Shown here piece after piece: positions 1 to 5,176 of a stretch of 9,802 nt of DNA. Position numbers and translations under genes: made by a program. Every line of letters begins with the position of its first letter. The stretch's first letter is position 1. The notes below the pieces were generated by a model. It was not told the DNA's origin, searched no databases, and saw nothing but the letters and a program-made list of their open reading frames with translations. This stretch comes from Betaproteobacteria bacterium (GTDB taxonomy: Bacteria > Pseudomonadota > Gammaproteobacteria > Burkholderiales > SG8-39): assembly GCA_011391185.1 (NCBI GenBank), contig JAABRB010000108.1, forward strand, positions 1-9,802. The letters are read 5' to 3'.

Positions 1-125
1 CGAGGCCGTAACCACCCCCCGCCCTCCGGGCGGACCCCTCCTTGAAAAGGAGGGGAAGAAAAACCTCCCCGCCTCTTCGAGGAGGGGTGGCACGCAACGC
101 GTGACGGGGTGGTGCGTGCACTGAT
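1..125. repeat. Tandem hairpin-rich repeat, copy 1 (complete 125-bp unit)
   Basis: Bases 1-74 are repeated exactly at 126-199, a period of 125 bp. Within the unit ACCACCCC (11-18) and GGGGTGGT (106-113) form 8-bp inverted ends. Inside lie four hairpins: CCGCCC/GGGCGG (19-33), a perfect 9-bp stem at 35-43/47-55 with loop GAA, CCCC-G-CCTC/GAGG-A-GGGG (67-87, one internal mismatch), and CACGC/GCGTG (91-103). The window opens at the first base of the unit, so more copies may lie to the left. The layout resembles dispersed intergenic palindromic elements or non-coding MITE-like elements of proteobacteria. It encodes no protein I can defend, and assignment to a named repeat family is not possible from this window. 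Confidence 0.85.
56..87 (-). terminator. Terminator-like hairpin plus T-tract inside the repeat (minus strand)
   Basis: Read on the minus strand, the 67-87 hairpin (CCCC-T-CCTC, loop GAA, GAGG-C-GGGG) is followed after AGG by TTTTTCTT (complement of 56-63). This is the order expected of an intrinsic terminator for leftward transcription. The T-tract is set back three bases and the stem has one mismatch, so strength is uncertain. No leftward gene enters from the right, so its target here would be antisense or readthrough RNA. Confidence 0.35.
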
Positions 126-210
126 CGAGGCCGTAACCACCCCCCGCCCTCCGGGCGGACCCCTCCTTGAAAAGGAGGGGAAGAAAAACCTCCCCGCCTT
201 GACAAGGAGG
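126..210. repeat. Tandem hairpin-rich repeat, copy 2 (right end missing)
   Basis: Bases 126-199 match 1-74 without a mismatch. Similarity then fades: the third hairpin survives in changed form (CCTT at 197-200 pairs with AAGG at 204-207), but the fourth hairpin and the GGGGTGGT end are absent. From about 211 the sequence is unique leader of the downstream transporter gene. The copy is therefore truncated or decayed on the side facing the gene. The perfect identity over 74 bp in non-coding DNA points to recent duplication or to gene conversion between copies. Confidence 0.8.
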
Positions 211-212
211 AG
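181..212 (-). terminator. Second terminator-like hairpin plus T-tract (minus strand)
   Basis: This is the copy-2 equivalent. On the minus strand a CCTT-GTC-AAGG stem, extended outward with mismatches and a wobble pair, is followed by CGGGGAGG and TTTTTCTT (complement of 181-188). The loop-proximal pair differs from copy 1 but is still paired. The stem is weaker than in copy 1. Confidence 0.25.
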
Positions 213-268
213 GGTCTACGGCGGGCGGACGAGAGAATTAAGGATTAAGATCGTCGCGCATCACCCTT

Positions 269-277
269 GGAGGAGGG
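269..277 (+). promoter_or_regulatory. Strong Shine-Dalgarno site of the TAXI gene
   Basis: GGAGGAGGG lies 6-10 bases before the ATG at 284, depending on which GGAGG/AGGAGG register is used. It is the strongest ribosome-binding site in the window and fixes the start. It fits the high expression usual for periplasmic binding proteins. No convincing -35/-10 pair was found between the repeat and this site. Confidence 0.75.
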
Positions 278-283
278 ACCGTC

Positions 284-1453
284 ATGAACGTACTCGTTCT
301 GCGAGGCGGGCTGGCCGCTGCGCTGTCCGCCGCATCGATTCTCGTTTCCTGGCCTGCGGCCGCCCAGTCCGGCCTTCCGGCAACGCTCGCCTGGACCGCC
401 TACGACGTGGGTTCCGGGGGGTACAACCAGTCCGTCGCGATCGGCAACGCCCTCAAGCAGAAGTACAACGTCAGCCTGCGCGTGCTGCCGGGCAAGAACG
501 ACATCTCGCGCACCCTGCCGCTGCGCGACGGCAAGGTGCAGTTCTCCGCCAACGGCGTGGGCGGCAGCTACCTCGCGCAGGAGGGTGTCTACGAGTTCGG
601 CGCGAAGGACTGGGGCCCGCAGCCGGTGCGCGCGCTGATGATGAACACCTCCGACCAGATCCTCACCGTGGTCGCCGCGAAGGACGCCGGCATCAAGACC
701 GTGGCCGACCTCAAGGGCAAGCGGGTCGCATGGGTGATCGGGGCTCCCGCGCTCAACCAGAACATCACCGCGATACTCGCCTTTTCCGGGCTGACGTGGG
801 ACGACGTCCAGAAGGTCGAGTTCGGCGGCTTCGGTGCTGCGATGGACGGCATCATCAATAACCAGGTGGACGCGGCGTTCACGTCTTCGATCTCGGGAAA
901 GGCGTTCCAGATCGCCAAGTCGCCGCGCGGCCTCGTCTACCCGGTGATCCCGCACAACGACAAAGCGGGCTGGGCGCGCATGAACAAGGTGGCGCCGTTC
1001 TTCTTTCCGTTCATGGGCACCGAGGGCGCGGAGCTTTCCAAGGACAACCCCGCGGAATCGGCGACCTATCCCTACCCGGTCCTCATGACCTATGCGACCC
1101 AGGATGCGAGTCTCGTCTACGCGATGACCCGCGCCATGGTCGATACATACGATCTCTACAAGGGTGCGGCGCCGGGCAATTCGGGATGGGACGTGAAGCG
1201 GCAGAATTTCGCGTGGGTGATTCCCTATCACGACGGCGCAATCCGCTACTGGAAGAAGGCCGGGCAGTGGACGCCCGCGCATCAGGCGCATGACGACAAG
1301 CTCGTAGCACGGCAGAAAGTGCTTGCCGCCGCTTGGAAGAAAACCATGCAGGGCAATCACGCGGACGATGCGGCATTCAAGCAGGCCTGGATGACCGCGC
1401 GCACGGATGCGCTCACGAAGGCCGGCATGGATCCCGTCCTAAGCAGCTGGTGA
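284..1453 (+). CDS. TAXI-family TRAP transporter solute-binding protein
   Basis: Predicted periplasmic receptor (389 aa) that captures a small solute and delivers it to a TRAP permease. An N-terminal Sec signal peptide is visible: MNVLVLR, a hydrophobic core, then WPAAA before Gln28, with cleavage likely after Ala27. The mature protein shows TAXI-family hallmarks: a Gly-rich first strand-helix turn (GSGGYNQSVAIGNAL, about residues 42-56), the phrase IKTVADLKGKRVAW, and GGFGAAMDGIINNQVDAAF near the second lobe. It is longer than many TAXI proteins (about 320-330 aa), with a Trp/Lys-rich C-terminal extension. The fused permease gene follows after 45 bases, the standard partnership because TAXI receptors use fused QM permeases. 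The substrate cannot be read from sequence; characterised relatives bind organic acids such as glutamate or 2-oxoglutarate. Confidence 0.93.
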   Translation: MNVLVLRGGLAAALSAASILVSWPAAAQSGLPATLAWTAYDVGSGGYNQSVAIGNALKQKYNVSLRVLPGKNDISRTLPLRDGKVQFSANGVGGSYLAQEGVYEFGAKDWGPQPVRALMMNTSDQILTVVAAKDAGIKTVADLKGKRVAWVIGAPALNQNITAILAFSGLTWDDVQKVEFGGFGAAMDGIINNQVDAAFTSSISGKAFQIAKSPRGLVYPVIPHNDKAGWARMNKVAPFFFPFMGTEGAELSKDNPAESATYPYPVLMTYATQDASLVYAMTRAMVDTYDLYKGAAPGNSGWDVKRQNFAWVIPYHDGAIRYWKKAGQWTPAHQAHDDKLVARQKVLAAAWKKTMQGNHADDAAFKQAWMTARTDALTKAGMDPVLSSW

Positions 1454-1472
1454 CGACAACTTGCGCGTCGGA

Positions 1473-1489
1473 CGTGCTCGCGCAGCACG
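1473..1489 (+). promoter_or_regulatory. Intercistronic hairpin upstream of the TRAP permease start
   Basis: CGTGCT (1473-1478) and AGCACG (1484-1489) form a perfect 6-bp stem with loop CGCGC. It ends nine bases before the permease ATG at 1499, where a Shine-Dalgarno site would be expected; no such site is present. Hairpins between receptor and permease genes commonly protect the receptor mRNA or lower permease output. That role here is inferred, as no T-tract follows. Confidence 0.4.
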
Positions 1490-1498
1490 GCACGGCCG

Positions 1499-3469
1499 AT
1501 GTCGGCAGGTGATGCGATTCCGGCGCCGCTCGAGGCGCGCTATCGCCGGCTGGCACCCGCATGGCGCGCGCTCCTGATTGCACTCACTGCGGCGGCGATC
1601 GCCCTCTCGGTCAACCAACTCCTCAACCTCGGGTTTTTCGTCGGCAAGACGCTGCTCGCGAGCGCATATCTGTACTGGCTGTGCGCCGCGCTCGCCGGCT
1701 GCGTGTTCATTCTCATCCCGGCCTCGCGACGTGCCCGGCTCGATGGCGTGCCGTGGTACGACGCCGCGCTCTTTCTGGCATCGTTCTGCGTCTTCGCGTA
1801 TTTCGCGCTCAATGCCCAGCGCATCATCGAGCAGGGATGGGAGTACAAGGCACCTGCCGAGGCCGCCTGGCCCGCCTATCTCGGCTGGCTGGTGCTGCTC
1901 GAGGCGACGCGCCGCGCGGGGGGCAACGCGGTGTTCGTCGTGGTGGCCCTCGTCTCGATCTACCCGGTGCTTGCCGACGTGATGCCCGGACCGATCGCGG
2001 GCCTCGCGCAGGATCTCGCGACCACCGCGTCGTTCCATTTCGCCAGCACCGAAAGCGTGCTCGGCATTCCGACCCGCGCATTCGGCGAGCTCGTGATCGG
2101 ATTCGTGCTGTTCGGCGCCGTGCTGCAGTACACCGGCGCGGCGCACTTCTTCAACGACCTTGCGTTCGCGCTGTTCGGCTCCGTGCGTGGCGGCCCGGCG
2201 AAGGTGGCGATCTTCGCGAGCGGACTCATGGGATCGGTGAGCGGCAGCGTGGTGTCCAATGTGCTCACCACCGGCGTCGTGACCATTCCCGCCATGAAGC
2301 GGATCGGTTTCGCGCCGGCCTACGCGGGCGGCGTCGAAGCCTGTGCCTCCACCGGCGGCGTGCTCATGCCGCCGGTGATGGGCGCGACGGCGTTCGTCAT
2401 GGCGTCCTTCCTGGGCGTGCCCTACGTGACCGTGGCCCTGGCGGCGCTGGTCCCCTCGCTGCTCTTCTACTTCGGGCTCTTCGTGCAGATCGACGGCTAT
2501 GCGGCGCGCAACGGCCTGCGCGGGCTGCCGCGCGCCGAGCTGCCCGCGCTCGGCCGCACGTTCGCCGAAGGCTGGCATTACATCATCGTCTTTGCCGTGC
2601 TGGTGTGGATGCTCCTCGTTCTGCAACGCGAATCGCTGGCGCCGTTCTACGCCACCGCGGCTCTGCTCGGGATCAACCAGCTTTCCCGGCGATACCGCCT
2701 CGACCGCCGGAAGCTGGGCGAGCTGCTGATGGGCGTCTGTGGCGCGCTCGCGGAGCTCTCGGCGCTGCTCGCAGGCGTGGGCCTGATCATCGGCGCGCTC
2801 TCGGTGACCGGGCTTGCCGGCACGCTCGCCAACGATCTCGTCTACCTCGCGGGCAACAACGTCTACGTGCTGCTCGTCATGGGCGCGATCACGAGCTTCA
2901 TCTTCGGCATGGGGATGACGATTACCGCGTGTTACATCTTCCTCGCGATCGTGCTCGCGCCGCCGCTCGTGGCCGCCGGGTTCGACCCGGTCGCAGTGCA
3001 TCTCTTCATGCTGTACTGGGGCATGGTGTCGTTCATCACGCCACCGGTGGCCCTCGCAGCGTTCGTGGCTGCGGGGATTGCCGGCGCCGCCCCGATGCAG
3101 GTCGGCGCGCAAGCCATGCGGCTCGGCAGCGTCATGTACGTCATTCCCTTCTTTTTCGTGCTCAATCCCGCGCTGATCCTCCGCGGCTCCGGCACCGAGA
3201 TCGCAGTTGTCGTGGCGACCGCATTGTTCGGAATCCTGCTCATCGCCGCGGCGCTCGAGGGCTACCTTGTCGGCGTCGGCGCGTTACGCAATGGTCTTGC
3301 GGGGGTTGCCGCGCGCATCCTGCTCCTCGCAGCAGGGCTCGCCATGGCGCTGCCTGGCGGCGGCATGCTCGGGCTCGATCACTGGCATCTCACACTGTTG
3401 GGCGTCGGCTTTGCAGTGGCGGCGGTCCTGGTCACCCGGGACGGCCGGCAGGCCGGAAAAAGCCCGTGA
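1499..3469 (+). CDS. TRAP transporter fused permease subunit (4TM/12TM, DctQ-DctM type)
   Basis: Inner-membrane component (656 aa) of a secondary transporter that imports the solute bound by the upstream TAXI protein, normally driven by Na+ or H+ gradients. The first roughly 170 residues contain about four hydrophobic helices in place of a separate small DctQ subunit. The remainder is the DctM-like translocation domain. Diagnostic stretches are [15 protein letters not shown] (about 244-258), the Glu-containing [17 protein letters not shown] (about 279-295), [15 protein letters not shown] (about 465-480) and [12 protein letters not shown] (about 510-521), the two related re-entrant/binding segments of this family. 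Length fits the fused class (about 600-700 aa). ATG 1499 is the only start available because an in-frame stop lies at 1451 with no other start codon between. No Shine-Dalgarno sequence is visible, and a hairpin sits just upstream. Confidence 0.95.
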   Translation: MSAGDAIPAPLEARYRRLAPAWRALLIALTAAAIALSVNQLLNLGFFVGKTLLASAYLYWLCAALAGCVFILIPASRRARLDGVPWYDAALFLASFCVFAYFALNAQRIIEQGWEYKAPAEAAWPAYLGWLVLLEATRRAGGNAVFVVVALVSIYPVLADVMPGPIAGLAQDLATTASFHFASTESVLGIPTRAFGELVIGFVLFGAVLQYTGAAHFFNDLAFALFGSVRGGPAKVAIFASGLMGSVSGSVVSNVLTTGVVTIPAMKRIGFAPAYAGGVEACASTGGVLMPPVMGATAFVMASFLGVPYVTVALAALVPSLLFYFGLFVQIDGYAARNGLRGLPRAELPALGRTFAEGWHYIIVFAVLVWMLLVLQRESLAPFYATAALLGINQLSRRYRLDRRKLGELLMGVCGALAELSALLAGVGLIIGALSVTGLAGTLANDLVYLAGNNVYVLLVMGAITSFIFGMGMTITACYIFLAIVLAPPLVAAGFDPVAVHLFMLYWGMVSFITPPVALAAFVAAGIAGAAPMQVGAQAMRLGSVMYVIPFFFVLNPALILRGSGTEIAVVVATALFGILLIAAALEGYLVGVGALRNGLAGVAARILLLAAGLAMALPGGGMLGLDHWHLTLLGVGFAVAAVLVTRDGRQAGKSP

Positions 3470-3978
3470 CAAACGGTCTTCACGCCGTCCAGGCAGATCT
3501 CACGACGCTCGCGGTGGACGCGATCGTGAACGCCGCAAATTCGTCGCTCCTCGGCGGTGGCGGCGTGGACGGCGCGATTCATCGCGCGGCGGGCCCGGAA
3601 CTCCTCGCCGAGTGCCGGGCGCTCGGCGGCTGCCCGACCGGCGAAGCGAGAATCACCCGCGGCTATCGCCTCGCCGCCCGGAACGTGATCCACACCGTCG
3701 GACCCGTGTGGCAGGGCGGAAATCGCGGCGAGGCTGAACGCCTCGCATCCTGCTATCGGACGAGCCTGACGCTGGCGGCGCAGCATGGCCTGACGACGAT
3801 CGCCTTTCCGGCGATCAGCTGCGGCGTGTATGGCTATCCCGTCGACGCAGCAGCAGCGATCGCGGTGCGCGAATGCCGCGCATTCCTCACGGCACAACCG
3901 GCGGTCGAGCACCTCACCTTCGCGCTATTCGACGCATCAACTCTGGCGATCTACCGGGCATTGCTCGACGCGGAGTAA
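3466..3978 (+). CDS. Macrodomain protein, YmdB-like O-acetyl-ADP-ribose deacetylase
   Basis: Predicted cytoplasmic 170-aa single-domain enzyme that hydrolyses O-acetyl-ADP-ribose and may remove ADP-ribose from proteins. Features match MacroD/YmdB: Asp11 of QADLT (adenine contact), VNAAN (21-25) with catalytic-site Asn25, [15 protein letters not shown] (30-44) with Asp35, HTVGP (76-80), and the phosphate loop ISCGVYGYP (117-125). Asn25 and Asp35 fall at the same numbers as in E. coli YmdB, which supports the GTG start at 3466. That start overlaps the permease stop (GTGA, 3466-3469), implying translational coupling; GGAAAA about six bases upstream is a weak ribosome-binding site. All key residues are present, so it should be active. 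YmdB in E. coli also modulates RNase III; there is no evidence here either way. Confidence 0.95.
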   Translation: MTNGLHAVQADLTTLAVDAIVNAANSSLLGGGGVDGAIHRAAGPELLAECRALGGCPTGEARITRGYRLAARNVIHTVGPVWQGGNRGEAERLASCYRTSLTLAAQHGLTTIAFPAISCGVYGYPVDAAAAIAVRECRAFLTAQPAVEHLTFALFDASTLAIYRALLDAE

Positions 3979-4006
3979 CGCCGCGCGCCAGGCCGCCGCC
4001 GCGCTG

Positions 4007-4015
4007 TGCGACAAT
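4007..4015 (+). promoter_or_regulatory. Possible extended -10 promoter of the VanZ gene
   Basis: TGCGACAAT reads as an extended -10 element (TG, one base, then GACAAT, four of six matches to TATAAT). It lies ten bases before the ATG at 4025, so transcription would start almost at the initiation codon and give a leaderless or very short leader. No -35 match is present at the right distance. Such TGCGACAAT-ATG arrangements recur in betaproteobacterial genomes (general knowledge). Confidence 0.3.
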
Positions 4016-4024
4016 CGCCATGCC

Positions 4025-5116
4025 ATGCGCCCCGACGCGCGTCCCTCGCCCCTCGCGCGGTATTTCCTCGCGGCATATGTGCTGCTCGTTGTCTACGGCA
4101 GCCTGTATCGAATCACCGGGTGGCGCGATCCGGGCACGAGTCCGTTCAATTTCTTCGTCGCCCCCTGGCCGCCCTACGCCACGGGAATCGACGTCGCCGC
4201 GAATATCATTGCGTATGTTCCGCTCGGGCTGCTCGGCGTTCTCGCCGCAGCACCGCGCCTGGTCGGTGCACGAGCGTGGCTCGCCGCGACGCTGGGAGGC
4301 GCCGCGCTGTCCTTCGTGATGGAAGCGCTGCAGACCTATCTCCCCGACCGAATCGAGTCGAATCTCGATCTCGTGGCAAACGCGCTCGGCGCGATGATCG
4401 GTGCGACCGCTGGAGTGATCGCCGCGAGATGGCTCGCACGGCACGGCGGACTCTATGCGCTGCGGGACAAGATCTTTTACCTCGGCCGGCAAACCGATCT
4501 CGGGCTGGTGCTGATCGGGCTGTGGCTGTTCGCGCTACTCAACCCGGAGACGCTGCTGTTCGGCAACGGCGACTTGCGTTATCTCCTCGAATCACTGCCG
4601 GAGACGCTGCATCCCGCGTGGCTGTTCGTGCGCATCGAAGGCACCGTCACCGCCGCGAACCTGGTCGCGGTGTCGCTCCTCACCGGCGCGCTCATGCCGA
4701 GTCGCGCGGCACGCTGGCGGCTGGTCGTCGCACTGCTGGTCGCGGCGTGCCTGATCCGCTCCGCGGCATACGCCGCGCTGTTCCGACCCGCCGACATGTT
4801 CGCGTGGCTCACGCCCGGCGCACTCTGGGGGGGCGCGATCGGGATCGCGCTCGCGATCTCGGCGATGTTTCTCTCGCGGCGCACTGCGATTGCGCTCGCG
4901 GGTGTGCTGCTGATGGCCGCAACCGTGCTCGTCAATGTGGCTCCGGAGAACCCTTACCTGGCGAACTCCCTGCAGGTCTGGCGACAGGGACATTTCCTCA
5001 ATTTCAACGGCCTGACGCGACTTGCCTCGTCCCTCTGGCCCTTCGCGGCACTCGTCTATCTCCTGCTCGTTGCGGGACGCCGCGAGCGTCCACCACCCGC
5101 CGGTTCCGCGCAATAG
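4025..5116 (+). CDS. VanZ-family integral membrane protein
   Basis: Polytopic inner-membrane protein of 363 aa. Residues about 10-140 are a VanZ-like domain: an N-terminal helix (YFLAAYVLLVVYGSLY), then NIIAYVPLGLLGVL, FVMEALQTYLPDR and SNLDLVANALGAMIGATAGV, the N, E-x2-Q, P-x-R, S-x2-D and N-x2-GA positions typical of the family. The remaining 200 residues hold four or more further hydrophobic helices and a conserved-looking GHFLNFNGLTRL segment (about 322-333), giving the long form seen in betaproteobacteria. VanZ of enterococci gives low-level teicoplanin resistance by an unclear mechanism; in Gram-negatives the role is unknown and an antibiotic function should not be assumed. The start is ATG 4025, because the first helix follows directly and an overlapping ATG at 4020 is out of frame. 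It lies 46 bases after the macrodomain gene. Confidence 0.9.
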   Translation: MRPDARPSPLARYFLAAYVLLVVYGSLYRITGWRDPGTSPFNFFVAPWPPYATGIDVAANIIAYVPLGLLGVLAAAPRLVGARAWLAATLGGAALSFVMEALQTYLPDRIESNLDLVANALGAMIGATAGVIAARWLARHGGLYALRDKIFYLGRQTDLGLVLIGLWLFALLNPETLLFGNGDLRYLLESLPETLHPAWLFVRIEGTVTAANLVAVSLLTGALMPSRAARWRLVVALLVAACLIRSAAYAALFRPADMFAWLTPGALWGGAIGIALAISAMFLSRRTAIALAGVLLMAATVLVNVAPENPYLANSLQVWRQGHFLNFNGLTRLASSLWPFAALVYLLLVAGRRERPPPAGSAQ

Positions 5117-5131
5117 GCCGCTAAAGCGGCC
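5116..5131. terminator. Perfect stem-loop at the VanZ stop codon
   Basis: GGCCGC-TAAA-GCGGCC begins with the last base of the TAG stop (5114-5116). The stem can close a seventh T-A pair. The downstream bases AATGCGCG are not T-rich, so it is not a classical intrinsic terminator. It could protect the 3' end, pause polymerase or act with Rho. Confidence 0.35.
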
Positions 5132-5176
5132 AATGCGCGCTTGGCATGCCCCGGCGCAGGGTCGAGAATCGCACTG

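Noticed and set aside
199..204. TTGACA, a perfect -35 consensus
   Set aside because: No -10-like element lies 15-19 bases downstream (the region is GC-rich), and the bases are part of the repeat hairpin.
1..210. CRISPR array
   Set aside because: The repeat is 125 bp with only two copies and no spacers; it has its own internal hairpins instead.
109..861. 250-codon open frame on the plus strand starting in the repeat
   Set aside because: It overlaps the TAXI gene in another frame, is Arg-rich and has no domain. It is a GC-driven shadow.
245..1360. 371-codon open frame antisense to the TAXI gene
   Set aside because: The opposite strand has a signal peptide and clear family motifs; this frame has neither.
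1439..3112. 557-codon open frame antisense to the permease gene
   Set aside because: Composition is extreme (His, Arg, Glu rich) as expected from reading a hydrophobic gene backwards; there is no start context and no recognisable domain.
1561..3465. Very long open frame continuing into the macrodomain gene, which could be read as an 805-aa fusion
   Set aside because: The first 635 codons are an out-of-frame reading of the permease gene. Homology to YmdB begins exactly at GTG 3466.
3466..3978. Macrodomain as antitoxin of a DarT-type toxin-antitoxin pair
   Set aside because: No ADP-ribosyltransferase gene is adjacent, and the sequence follows YmdB rather than DarG.
5141..5176. TTG start giving the AsmA protein 12 extra residues
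   Set aside because: There is no ribosome-binding site and the extra residues add nothing to the membrane anchor; ATG 5177 or 5198 is more likely.
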